This document shows positions 16,510-25,333 of a DNA stretch of 64,000 nucleotides, piece after piece. Origin of the DNA: Nostoc linckia FACHB-104 (GTDB lineage: Bacteria > Cyanobacteriota > Cyanobacteriia > Cyanobacteriales > Nostocaceae); contig NZ_JACJQJ010000019.1 in NCBI RefSeq assembly GCF_014696615.1, positions 1-64,000 of the forward strand, given 5' to 3'. The position numbers and the translations under genes are program-made. The first letter of the stretch is position 1. Each line of letters begins with the position of its first letter. The notes beneath the pieces are model-generated. The model had not been told where the DNA came from, searched no databases, and worked only from the letters and a program-made list of their open reading frames with translations.

Positions 16510-17607
16510 CTATTTCAGCTTATTGTAGGCTGCTAAAATAATTCTTTCTGTTTCCTCCCAGCCGATACATTTGTCTGTTACAGAAACACCATATTTTAAT
16601 TCTGATTTCTGGCAATTGACTGGTTGACTACCTTCAAATAAATTCGATTCCAGCATCATACCCACAATTGAGGTATTGCCATCAACTACTTGTTGAATCA
16701 CATCTTCCAAAACTGCAGATTGTAATCTGTAATCTTTATTCGTATTACCATGACTACAGTCAATCACAATTCTGGGTGGTAATTTCGCCTCTTTCAACTT
16801 TTCTTCTACAATTTTAACGCTGGCTGCATCAAAATTAGGTTGATTTCCACCTCTTAAAATCACGTGCCCGTATGCGTTTCCTCTGGTTTGAAATACACTC
16901 ACCTGTCCATCTTGATTAATGCCGAGGAAATTGTGAGGCATTCTTGCAGATTGTAAGGCATTTAGAGCTACTTGGATATTACCATCTGTACCATTTTTAA
17001 AACCTACAGGCATGGAAAGTCCACTTGCCATTTCACGGTGAGTTTGTGATTCTGTTGTGCGTGCGCCAATGGCAGACCAAGCTATTAGTTCACTAATATA
17101 TTGAGGGATGATTGGGTCAAGTGCTTCTGTAGCTGCTGGTAAACCTAATTCGGCAATTTGTAACAGTAATTCTCGCGCAATTAATAAACCATTTTCTACA
17201 TGAAAAGAATCATCCATTTCGGGATCGTTGATTAATCCTTTCCAGCCTACTGTGGTTCTGGGTTTCTCAAAGTAAACCCGCATCACTAATAATATTTTAT
17301 CCTTGACTTTCTCTGCCAAGTTTTTCAATTTTTGCGAATATTCTAGTGCTGCTTTGGGGTCATGAATCGAACAAGGCCCCACAACTATAAATTTTCTTCT
17401 GTCTTGAAAATCTAGAATTTGTTCTAGTTCTTCGCGATATTTCAAAACAGTTTCTTCGGCTGATTTAGTTAATGGTAATTTTGATTTTACTTCGTTGGGA
17501 GTTAGTAAGACGTGAGAGTTCTCAATGTTGGCGTTGAATAATATATGGTGCATGGAGCGGAAATTGTGATTTATGCTACTAAATTGAGACCTAAAAATTA
17601 TACACAT
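16510..17607 (-). CDS. DAHP synthase, type I-alpha (AroG/AroF/AroH family)
   Basis: The 365-residue product matches the E. coli-type DAHP synthases: KFIVVGPCSIHDPKAALEYS, VMRVYFEKPRTTVGWKG, AIGARTTESQTHREMASGLS, GFKNGTDGN and VIDCSHGNTNKD. It performs the same first shikimate step as the gene at 7977-9035 but belongs to a different subfamily without the N-terminal ferredoxin-like domain, so feedback control probably differs. An internal ATG (MHHILFNANIENSH, about residue 18) is another possible start. It converges with cphA2. Confidence 0.92.
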   Translation of the reverse strand: MCIIFRSQFSSINHNFRSMHHILFNANIENSHVLLTPNEVKSKLPLTKSAEETVLKYREELEQILDFQDRRKFIVVGPCSIHDPKAALEYSQKLKNLAEKVKDKILLVMRVYFEKPRTTVGWKGLINDPEMDDSFHVENGLLIARELLLQIAELGLPAATEALDPIIPQYISELIAWSAIGARTTESQTHREMASGLSMPVGFKNGTDGNIQVALNALQSARMPHNFLGINQDGQVSVFQTRGNAYGHVILRGGNQPNFDAASVKIVEEKLKEAKLPPRIVIDCSHGNTNKDYRLQSAVLEDVIQQVVDGNTSIVGMMLESNLFEGSQPVNCQKSELKYGVSVTDKCIGWEETERIILAAYNKLK

Positions 17608-17741
17608 TTATAGTCAAAAAATACACCAAAATATCATAGAACGCTCAAATTACCAAGTTTTATAGCTGACTAATTTTTGACTCAAGTGTATTTTATTAGA
17701 CCTGATAAATCCTACTCATAACTCAGGTGATCAAGCTAAAG

Positions 17742-17767
17742 AAAAAGGGGGGCAATATTTCCCCCCT
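17742..17767 (-). terminator. Intrinsic terminator of the GH13 copy 2 gene
   Basis: On the minus strand AGGGGGG pairs with CCCCCCT (plus-strand arms 17746-17752 and 17761-17767, 8-base loop), followed by a T-rich run. It lies 43 bases after the stop of the 17811-19466 gene. Confidence 0.85.
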
Positions 17768-17810
17768 AGCTTTTGGATTTGGAGCTTTTTCTCAGTACCA
17801 GTGTAATCAA

Positions 17811-19466
17811 TTACTGCCAAACAAATACTTTAGCTTCATAGGGGCCGATATCGGTGATGATACCATCATCGCCAGCTTCCACATCATAATTAGCTGTCCA
17901 CTCGTGCCATGTAGCACCATTGGGGAAATTAGGAACATGATAACCAGAAAGGAAGTTTTCGGAGAAATTTGCAACTACTACTACACGAGAACCTTCGTCA
18001 TTCCAACGGCTATAAGCTAGTACTTTGGCTTCTGGATTTTCGTGAATAAAATCGATATTTTCTGTGTAAAGTGCATGGCTATTTTTCCGCAGATTAACCA
18101 AGCCTTTATAGTAATCAAACAAACTAGAATTTAGTTCATTACCTAATAGTGTCCAGTCGATTTTAGCTGATTCTGGTTGTTTGGGCTTATACTCTCCAAA
18201 CTCTTCACCCATCCAAATTAAAGGCACACCAACCGCAGTAAATAGGATAGCAACTCCTAATTTAACTCGTCTGAATGCTTCTTCATCGAAAATATTGCGA
18301 TCGCCTAAGTCCACCATCAAGTGATTATGGTCGTGGTTAGTGAGGTAATTCACCACATTGGTAGCACCCATAAAACCTTGACGCTTACAATCAATTACGT
18401 CTTTGAGGTTTTCTAAATCAAAGGTTTCGCCAAAAATATGTGCGGTAACTGTATGATAAAAACTATCATGCCAGCAACCATCCATAGGCCCATCGACATT
18501 GGTAATGCTGGTAGTTTCGGGAATATGTTCGGCAATATTATAAAAAGGTTTAGAACCAGCAGCATTTTTCGCTTCCTGCACAATCCAGTGCATGAAATCG
18601 TAGTTAGCAATTTGGCGCGCTGCATCATAGCGAATACCATCTATATGATATTCTTCAATCCAAAACCTAACTGTATCACCAACAAATCTGCGTGCAGGAT
18701 AAGTTTCTAAATTTTCATCATAATGTTCATAGTTAAACTCAGGCCCCCAACTATTATCAGGGTCACGTGGCGCATGGTGATACCAATAATCGTGGTCAAT
18801 TTGTGTTAATGGGCTAGAAGCTTCTGAATGGTTATAAATACCATCCATAATCACGCGAATACCTCTAGCATGGCATTCATCAATTAATTTTTTTAGTCCT
18901 TCTGTAGCACCATAACTAGATTCCGGTGCAAAGAAATGACGAGGGTTATAACCCCAACTATAATCACCAGGATATTCTTTAACTGGCATCAACTCAATAG
19001 CGTTAATTCCTAATTCACACAGGTAATCTAATTTTTCCACAACGTGTTTATACTTTCCGCGTGCATAGGGATCATCTTCTCCACCGGAAAAGTCACCAAC
19101 GTGCAATTCATATATTACTAATTCATGGTCAGCAGGCAAATGTTTATCATCATTTTGCCAAACATAGGTATCAACAATTCTTTCACCATCTTTAATTTTG
19201 ACGATACCGTCATCTTTACCACTTAATTCATCAATATCAGTTGCATAAGGGTCTGTAACATCAACCCATTGTTCTGGTTCTAGAAACCATGAATTTGATT
19301 GGACGCGGAATTTATATTGATAAACGCCATCTTCTAATTCAACAGAAGTACGGAAATAACCATCTTCACCTTTTTCCATTGGAATATCTTCCCAATTAGA
19401 AAAAGAACCGATTAATGCTGCTCCCTTGTTGTAAGGTGCAAACAGATTAAATTCAATTTTTGCCAT
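17811..19466 (-). CDS. GH13 alpha-amylase-family enzyme with CBM48-like N-terminus (copy 2)
   Basis: The 551-residue paralogue of the 10456-12126 protein has the same order: E-set domain (FNLFAPYNKGAALIGSFSNW), then a barrel with MDGIYNHSEA, IDGIRYDAARQ (nucleophile Asp), FYNIAEHIP (acid Glu) and VNYLTNHDHN. The two proteins align along their whole length with few gaps and clearly share an origin, but they differ at many positions, so the duplication is not recent. A role in glycogen or maltooligosaccharide turnover is inferred. The gene has its own terminator. Confidence 0.85.
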   Translation of the reverse strand: MAKIEFNLFAPYNKGAALIGSFSNWEDIPMEKGEDGYFRTSVELEDGVYQYKFRVQSNSWFLEPEQWVDVTDPYATDIDELSGKDDGIVKIKDGERIVDTYVWQNDDKHLPADHELVIYELHVGDFSGGEDDPYARGKYKHVVEKLDYLCELGINAIELMPVKEYPGDYSWGYNPRHFFAPESSYGATEGLKKLIDECHARGIRVIMDGIYNHSEASSPLTQIDHDYWYHHAPRDPDNSWGPEFNYEHYDENLETYPARRFVGDTVRFWIEEYHIDGIRYDAARQIANYDFMHWIVQEAKNAAGSKPFYNIAEHIPETTSITNVDGPMDGCWHDSFYHTVTAHIFGETFDLENLKDVIDCKRQGFMGATNVVNYLTNHDHNHLMVDLGDRNIFDEEAFRRVKLGVAILFTAVGVPLIWMGEEFGEYKPKQPESAKIDWTLLGNELNSSLFDYYKGLVNLRKNSHALYTENIDFIHENPEAKVLAYSRWNDEGSRVVVVANFSENFLSGYHVPNFPNGATWHEWTANYDVEAGDDGIITDIGPYEAKVFVWQ

Positions 19467-19756
19467 ATAATTGCATCAGGAGTAGAAAATGTTGGTACAT
19501 GTATTTTCTGATCTCCACTTATATTTAGCCAATCGCCCAGGGGAAATAATTAATTCATGATTTCCTCTATCTGCGGGAATAAATTTATATTTATTGAATA
19601 TAGATTGAATATTAGTTTTCAATTTATTATTTGAATATTTAGGCAATAATTATATTTTTTGGCAGAGGTAGTCAAGAGTCACAGAGACGCAATTATTCGC
19701 ATCTGTACTCAAAATTCCAAAAATTCAGACTTTTGACTCTTGACCCTTGACTCTTT

Positions 19757-20140
19757 TTAAACTGACTCTAAGTTACTGCTAACAGGATTCATATAACTAT
19801 ATAACCAATTCGCAGCAGTAGCCCTACGAGTTTGCCGAGGGCCAAATTCACCAATTTTGTAACCTTTGAAACCTAACTTTTCCTTGAGGATTTGTTTGTT
19901 TTCTTTCGGTATAGAACGAGTCAATTTGACTGTGGCGGGGCGACTGTCAATAAAATCTGGTGGTTGTGGGTACTCATCCCGCCATTCTGCTGCAACTTCG
20001 CTATTGTCCCATTTTCCAGTTGATGAGTTGTAGCGATAACCTAAGCAATGCCATACCAATTGGTTGACTGTTGCATCATCAATGGTTTCGTTGAGGATTG
20101 CCCAAATAGTATCTGTGTTGAGTGGTGGCAAATTAGACAT
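19757..20140 (-). CDS. DUF1823 family protein
   Basis: The open frame reaches back to 20227, but the ATG at 20140 (MSNLPPLNTDTIWAILNE) gives the usual start and 127 residues. Conserved features are NQLVWHCLGYRY, the WRDEYPQPPDFI block and the C-terminal FGPRQTRRATAANWLY. DUF1823 proteins are found across cyanobacteria and have no known function. The protein is soluble with no signal peptide. It is divergent from the acylphosphatase gene. Confidence 0.8.
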   Translation of the reverse strand: MSNLPPLNTDTIWAILNETIDDATVNQLVWHCLGYRYNSSTGKWDNSEVAAEWRDEYPQPPDFIDSRPATVKLTRSIPKENKQILKEKLGFKGYKIGEFGPRQTRRATAANWLYSYMNPVSSNLESV

Positions 20141-20350
20141 AAGCGAGTTGAACTTCCAAGTTGACGCGTTGAATAATCGGTAATTGTGGCGAATCAAGAA
20201 TGCGATCGCACTCCTAGTGCAAAACACTCTATCACTATATAATCCAATAAACTGCCAAATCTAGTGATGATTTTGTGCCTGTCTACATTTTGGGATAAAG
20301 TCATCAACCAAAATTCGGTAGGCTGGAAATTGTCAACTATTGACCAGTCA

Positions 20351-20647
20351 ATGCAAAATTCTACTCCACTGTCAAAACTCATCCGTGCCCATGTTTTCGT
20401 TTCTGGCCGCGTCCAAGGCGTTGGCTATCGCTACGCTACAGTAGATACAGCAAGCCAATTAGGATTAACTGGTTGGGTGCGAAATCTTCCCGATAGTCGA
20501 GTGGAAGCAGTTTTTGAAGGTGCGCGAGAAGTGGTAGAAGAGATGGTGCGTTGGTGTCATAACGGCCCGCCGGCAGCTATTGTCAAAAATGTTGCGGTTG
20601 ACTATGAACAACCGGAAGGTTTGCGAGGATTTGACGTGAGGCGTTGA
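20351..20647 (+). CDS. acyP: Acylphosphatase
   Basis: The best start is the ATG at 20351 (98 residues), since 29 residues of poor quality precede it in the open frame. The acylphosphatase signature is complete: HVFVSGRVQGVGYRYATVD, with the catalytic Arg in GRVQGVGYR, and GLTGWVRNLPDSRVEAVFEG with the catalytic Asn. It hydrolyses acyl phosphates such as 1,3-bisphosphoglycerate in the cytoplasm. It is a stand-alone domain and not part of HypF. Confidence 0.94.
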   Translation: MQNSTPLSKLIRAHVFVSGRVQGVGYRYATVDTASQLGLTGWVRNLPDSRVEAVFEGAREVVEEMVRWCHNGPPAAIVKNVAVDYEQPEGLRGFDVRR

Positions 20648-20946
20648 AGCGAAATTTGCTGTTTTTGCTGATTAATCATGCTATTTCAAGCCTAAGTTCT
20701 ACTATGCTTATTAATAAAGCTTTTAAACAATAAAATATGCATTTAAGAGTTTATCTGTAGATAATATTCAAAGTAAATAATTTATCTTGCGAACACTGAG
20801 AAAAGAGTCAAGTAACCTGCTAGATTTTTTCACTAGGTAAACTTTAGTTTAGACTATACTTTTACAGCCGCACTCATAAAAATTGTAGCTATATTTGTAA
20901 TATACCTAGCCGCTAACAAAGGTGATAACTATAAAGGATAAATACT

Positions 20947-21112
20947 CATCACTAAGAGGCTATCTATAAAGTAAATACTAGGTAGGATGTGTTACGGCTG
21001 TGCAAGGATTATCGGAAAATAAAAAATTGAGAATTAGCCGTAACGCATCATCCATGCGGCGGTGCGTTACGCTATCGCTAACACACTCTACTTTATAAAT
21101 CATCACTAATTA
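20947..21112. repeat. MITE-like element (copy B)
   Basis: The left part (CACTAAGAGGCTATCTATAA, then GATGTGTTACGG) is roughly inverted at the right end (ACACACTCTACTTTATAAAT, then CATCACTAATT). It matches copy A at 12388-12526. The interior has further TTACGGC/GCCGTAA arms, so the RNA would fold into one long hairpin. It fills much of the 20648-21148 gap, where I see nothing else. Confidence 0.7.
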
Positions 21113-21148
21113 GCGGTTAATTGTAATATCTAAGTTTTTTATTCATTT

Positions 21149-21808
21149 ATGTTAATGTGCTCCAAGGATAACAATCAAAGAATTTGGAGTTTGACTAGAC
21201 TGGCAATAGTAGGATTCAGTCTAGCATCTTTAAATTTAGCTACAACAAGCATAATTTCTGCTCAGTCAGCGGTAGCACAGACAAAGCATGAGCTAGCTAA
21301 AGCTTCTGCGGAATTACCAGTTGTTAAATCAGCCGCTTTGGGTACAAATATGGATGTACCTTGGTCAAAGCCTGTAAAAATTGAAGACCCTTTTGAAGGA
21401 AATTATGTTGGTATTTTTGACCGCAATTATTTCTCGAGTAATTTTGTAAATAATAATGCTAGGGTTGTAGTAATTAGCCTTTGGAGTCGCAATTCTATCC
21501 GTGTGCTTTTAGGTTATAGCACTCGCAATTGCGCCTATCGCTCATACTATCATGCGCTACTAGCAGCACCAGAGTGTTTGATTTCCAACAACACATTAAA
21601 GATTAGTAACCTCTATATCAAAATAGGCGAACAGGTATTTCGTTTAGCAGGCAACAACGGTACATTTAAAGTTACTGATGAGTTAGCAACTGCTCTCAAA
21701 AAGTCACCAGTTCAAAATGTAACTATTAGGCTATTATCAGAAAGTGGAGAATCTGTTGATAGCCAAATAGGTAAACGAACTGTAGAAGCTTGGAAAGCTG
21801 TTTACTAA
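21149..21808 (+). CDS. Secreted hypothetical protein
   Basis: A 219-residue protein with a long signal peptide (about residues 15-44: LTRLAIVGFSLASLNLATTS, ending AVAQ before TKHEL). The mature part is a mixed alpha/beta domain of about 170 residues with two Cys (NCAYRSYYHALLAAPECL) that could form a disulfide outside the cytoplasm. No catalytic motif is recognised. Export to the periplasm or surface is the only firm inference. Confidence 0.72.
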   Translation: MLMCSKDNNQRIWSLTRLAIVGFSLASLNLATTSIISAQSAVAQTKHELAKASAELPVVKSAALGTNMDVPWSKPVKIEDPFEGNYVGIFDRNYFSSNFVNNNARVVVISLWSRNSIRVLLGYSTRNCAYRSYYHALLAAPECLISNNTLKISNLYIKIGEQVFRLAGNNGTFKVTDELATALKKSPVQNVTIRLLSESGESVDSQIGKRTVEAWKAVY

Positions 21809-21950
21809 AAATCACAATCTCAATAATTTAAATTGAGAAAGTTAAGGATAGATTTGGAAAAATAGAAATTATTACCCTAATTTTTAAGGTAAAATTCTAT
21901 AGTTCGTACTCCGATTTATTATTGACCTTAGCGCATTTAAGATACTGTCC

Positions 21951-23234
21951 ATGCAGCTACTTCAAACAACCGACAAAGATTTTTCTACCCAATTCAAAGC
22001 ACTTGTAAACGATCGCCGGGAAGCAACTGTTGATGTTAGCGGGACAGTAAGAGAGATTCTGGCTGATGTCAAAGTGCGTGGTGATGCGGCAGTCCATGAC
22101 TATACTAACCGCTTTGACCATTATCATCCTGAGTCTTTGCGTCTAAGTGACACATTTATTGCCGAACTTGCAGCCCAATGTCCAAAGGATGTGACAGCAG
22201 CCTTAGAACTAGCGGCACAGAGAATTGCTGCGTTTCACGAAAAACAACTGCCCCAAGATATCGGCTATACCGATACAGTTGGTGTCAGGCTGGGATTAAA
22301 TTGGGTAGCACTGTCAAAAGTGGGAATTTATGTACCTGGCGGACGTGCTAGTTATCCTAGTTCGGTATTAATGAATGCTCTACCAGCGAAAATTGCTGGT
22401 GTCGATCGCATAGTGATGACAGTGCCAATGCCGCGCGGTGAAATTAATCCCGCAGTCCTCGCAGCCGCTAAAATTGCTGGTGTCACAGAAATATATGGTA
22501 TTGGTGGGGCACAAGCGATCGCATCTCTAGCATACGGTACAGAAAGTATTACCCCTGTTGATAAAATTGTTGGCCCTGGTAATGCCTATGTTGCCGAAGC
22601 CAAACGCCAAGTATTTGGCACAGTGGGAATTGACAGTATTGCTGGCCCTTCTGAAATTCTTGTAGTCGCGGATGACAAAAATAATCCCGAATGGATTGCA
22701 TGGGATTTGCTATCGCAAGCAGAACACGATCCTAGCGCCCAATCTATTTTAATTACCGATTCAGCAGCATTCGCGCAAAATGCGATCGCATCAGTTGAAC
22801 AAGTCTTAAACAAATTGGCTACCAAAGCAGTAGCTACCGCCAGTTGGGAAAAACATGGGGCTGTAATTATTGTCAACGATTTAGCCGAAAGTATTCCCCT
22901 CATCAACCAGCTAGCACCAGAACACATAGAATTATGCATAGATAACCCCCAATTACTAGCTAGCGAAATTAAATGTGCTGGTAGCCTATTTTTAGGACGC
23001 TATACACCAGAAGCCATTGGCGATTATTTAGGTGGGCCAAACCATGTACTCCCAACCTCTCGTTCCGCCCGTTTTGCCTCTGGCTTAAGCGTTTACGACT
23101 TTTTAAAACGCATTACCTACTTAGAATGCAATCAGCAAGCATTACAGCAAATCGGTCAAGCAGCAGTCACCCTAGCACAAGCAGAAGGCTTACCAGCCCA
23201 TGGCGGTAGTGTAGCTATACGGTTGCAAGAATAG
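21951..23234 (+). CDS. hisD: Histidinol dehydrogenase
   Basis: The 427-residue protein is full length for HisD. The signature from VPGGRASYPSSVLMNALPAK through GGAQAIASLAYGTESI and VDKIVGPGNAYVAEAK to GIDSIAGPSEILVVAD is intact. The catalytic Glu-His pair is in LAPEHIELC, and the C-terminal GGPNHVLPTS and HGGSVAIR blocks are present. It oxidises L-histidinol to L-histidine in two NAD-dependent steps using Zn. No other his genes are adjacent, as is usual in cyanobacteria, where the pathway is scattered. Confidence 0.96.
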   Translation: MQLLQTTDKDFSTQFKALVNDRREATVDVSGTVREILADVKVRGDAAVHDYTNRFDHYHPESLRLSDTFIAELAAQCPKDVTAALELAAQRIAAFHEKQLPQDIGYTDTVGVRLGLNWVALSKVGIYVPGGRASYPSSVLMNALPAKIAGVDRIVMTVPMPRGEINPAVLAAAKIAGVTEIYGIGGAQAIASLAYGTESITPVDKIVGPGNAYVAEAKRQVFGTVGIDSIAGPSEILVVADDKNNPEWIAWDLLSQAEHDPSAQSILITDSAAFAQNAIASVEQVLNKLATKAVATASWEKHGAVIIVNDLAESIPLINQLAPEHIELCIDNPQLLASEIKCAGSLFLGRYTPEAIGDYLGGPNHVLPTSRSARFASGLSVYDFLKRITYLECNQQALQQIGQAAVTLAQAEGLPAHGGSVAIRLQE

Positions 23235-23352
23235 GGATTGGGGATTGGGGATTGGGTACTGGGGACTGGGAGATGAGGTATAAAATACCAAATGACAAAT
23301 GACAAATGACAAATGACAAACCCCAATTACCAATTACCCAATGACAAACCCC
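23235..23352. repeat. STRR tract (GGGATTG and AATGACA heptamers)
   Basis: GGGATTG heptamers run from 23235 to about 23270, then AATGACA repeats from 23290 to 23320, then CAATTACC-type units. The tract lies between the converging hisD and aldolase genes. Confidence 0.85.
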
Positions 23353-23354
23353 AA

Positions 23355-23387
23355 ATAAAAAAACCAGGTAACTCGTGCTACCCGGTT
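23355..23387 (-). terminator. Intrinsic terminator of the aldolase gene
   Basis: On the minus strand AACCGGGTA pairs with TACCTGGTT (one G-U pair; plus-strand arms 23379-23387 and 23362-23370), followed by a run of seven T. It lies about 75 bases after the aldolase stop. Confidence 0.85.
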
Positions 23388-23463
23388 CATGTCTCTTAAA
23401 ATCACAATTTCCAGACTGATAGGAGCAAAGCCCTGCTATGCTCCTAATGATTGTTCAACCAAA

Positions 23464-24543
23464 TTAGACTTTAGCAGCTGCCTTGGTGATCATTTTGAGT
23501 TCGCCTTTAGCGTACTTAGCAGCAAAATCTTCCAGAGAAATTTGCTTAATCTTGCTAGCGTTACCAGCAGTACCAAATTGCTGATAGCGTTCTGCACAAA
23601 CCTTCTGCATATAGGTGATAGAAGGCTTGAGGAAGTGACGGGGGTCAAATTCCTTGGGATTTTTTGCCAAAGCTTCACGTACCGCAGCAGTAATTGCCAA
23701 ACGGTTGTCGGTGTCAATGTTTACCTTACGAACACCGCTCTTGATACCTTTTTGAATTTCTTCTACAGGTACGCCGTAGGTTTCAGGAATTGCTCCACCA
23801 TACTCGTTAATTACAGCAATTAAATCTTCAGGTACGGAGGAAGAACCGTGCATTACCAAGTGGGTGTTGGGCAAACGGCGGTGAATTTCTTCAATCCGGC
23901 TGATTGCCAAAATTTCACCAGTAGGCTTACGGGTAAACTTGTAAGCACCGTGGCTGGTACCAATAGCTACAGCCAAAGCATCTACTTGAGTTTGTTCTAC
24001 GAAGCTAACAGCTTCGTCGGGGTCGGTCAGCAATTGAGAGTGATCGAGTGTACCTTCAAAACCATGACCATCTTCAGCTTCACCCGCACCAGTTTCTAGA
24101 GAACCTAAGCAACCGAGTTCGCCTTCAACGCTGACACCCAAAGAATGAGCTACATTCACTACTTCGCTGGTAACACGGACGTTGTACTCGAAGCTTGCTG
24201 GGGTCTTAGCATCAGCTTCCAACGAGCCGTCCATCATGACGCTGGTGAAGTTGTTCTTAATTGCTGAATAGCAGGTAGAAGGAGCATTGCCATGATCTTG
24301 GTGCATGACAATGGGAATATGAGGATAGGTTTCTACCGCCGCTAAAATCAAATGGCGTAGGAAGTTTTCTCCTGCATAGTTACGAGCGCCACGAGAAGCT
24401 TGTAAAATTACGGGGCTATCTGTCTCAGCAGCAGCCTTCAGGATTGCCTGAATTTGTTCCAAGTTGTTAACGTTGAAAGCTGGGATGCCGTAACCGTTTT
24501 CAGCCGCGTGATCCAACAACAGCCGTAAGGGTACAAGCGCCAT
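23464..24543 (-). CDS. fbaA: Fructose-bisphosphate aldolase, class II (Calvin-cycle type)
   Basis: The 359-residue enzyme shows the class II zinc-site motifs: [13 protein letters not shown], the Gly-rich [20 protein letters not shown] with a metal-binding Glu, [14 protein letters not shown] and VMHGSSSVP. The long C-terminus ([20 protein letters not shown]) fits the Calvin-cycle/cyanobacterial subtype (CbbA). It cleaves or forms fructose 1,6-bisphosphate and, in photosynthetic bacteria, sedoheptulose 1,7-bisphosphate. A good AGGAGG-like site lies just before the ATG. Confidence 0.95.
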   Translation of the reverse strand: MALVPLRLLLDHAAENGYGIPAFNVNNLEQIQAILKAAAETDSPVILQASRGARNYAGENFLRHLILAAVETYPHIPIVMHQDHGNAPSTCYSAIKNNFTSVMMDGSLEADAKTPASFEYNVRVTSEVVNVAHSLGVSVEGELGCLGSLETGAGEAEDGHGFEGTLDHSQLLTDPDEAVSFVEQTQVDALAVAIGTSHGAYKFTRKPTGEILAISRIEEIHRRLPNTHLVMHGSSSVPEDLIAVINEYGGAIPETYGVPVEEIQKGIKSGVRKVNIDTDNRLAITAAVREALAKNPKEFDPRHFLKPSITYMQKVCAERYQQFGTAGNASKIKQISLEDFAAKYAKGELKMITKAAAKV

Positions 24544-24956
24544 AGATAGTCCTCCTAATGTGGTTGTCAGCTAGTCGGGGTGAGAGAAGCGTAATTATTT
24601 ACTATTAATGTAATTGTTACGCTAATCTTAAGAGTTTTTTCAACATATAGGAAATTATAACTATTGATGAGTGTTTATGTTGAAAAAGTTTACGCTACAA
24701 CTCATAAATCTGCCCTATATTCACAATAACGTACTGTACAGTCTGCTACTCCACAGCTTGAGGCTTTGGTAGTCCTGTATCCTAGATAATTGACTTTAAC
24801 AATGTCATCAAGTCCTGAAAATCAATCAAGTTGATAATTGCTTGACAAAAGCTGCATAATTTACAGTCATTGCCTACTCCTTCGCAGAACCCGAAGGGTA
24901 CGAAGTGAAGCAATCCCGACCCTTTTACCGCAAGAAACTGAAGTTCCTTGCTAATA

Positions 24957-25050
24957 GCCAAAGTCATCTCAAGATGACTAAAATATTCTCCAAATCTTGA
25001 GTCTACTTCAGTAGACTTGGACTTTGGCCCTGAGAATTCATTCTCAGGCG
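24957..25050. repeat. Compound hairpin repeat (AGTCTAC / CCTGAGAAT)
   Basis: GCCAAAGTC near 24958 is mirrored by GACTTTGGC near 25020. Inside is AAGTCTACTTCAGTAGACTT-like hairpin sequence, and directly after comes CCTGAGAATTCATTCTCAGG, another perfect hairpin. It has the look of a dispersed Nostocales palindrome cluster. Positions are approximate. Confidence 0.55.
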
Positions 25051-25115
25051 GGCGATAAAGCTAAGACAGAGGCTATTTTTAGCTTATACCAATTTGAAAA
25101 AAGAATGCGACAGAT

Positions 25116-25247
25116 TGTAGGGGCACGGGCAATGCCCTGCCCTCTAGAATATATTGATGTGTCGCCAACATTATTTGATTTGGTATTACAGCAGTTTTCA
25201 CGTAGTTGAACCACACTCTCAGGGCACGGCAGTGCCATGCCCCTACA
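25116..25247. repeat. MITE-like element, TGTAGGGGCA ends
   Basis: The left end TGTAGGGGCACGGGCA is an imperfect inverted copy of the right end TGCCATGCCCCTACA; it spans 132 bp with no gene. No clear target duplication is visible. The whole gap 24544-25333 (790 bp) otherwise holds only the compound hairpin repeat at 24957-25050 and an inverted CTTCGCAGAACCCGAAGG-like palindrome near 24880. The short open frames there are not gene-like. Confidence 0.6.
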
Positions 25248-25333
25248 GCAAATATGGTCTATTTACCTGAAAATAGCTGTAAGTTGGCACCAATGCACTG
25301 CCCACGCCCTAGCCGATGCTAAAAATATTACCT

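Noticed and set aside
25024-25209. 61-codon frame downstream of the Roc-COR-CHAT gene
   Set aside because: It spans hairpin and MITE sequence; no ribosome binding site or gene-like codon use.
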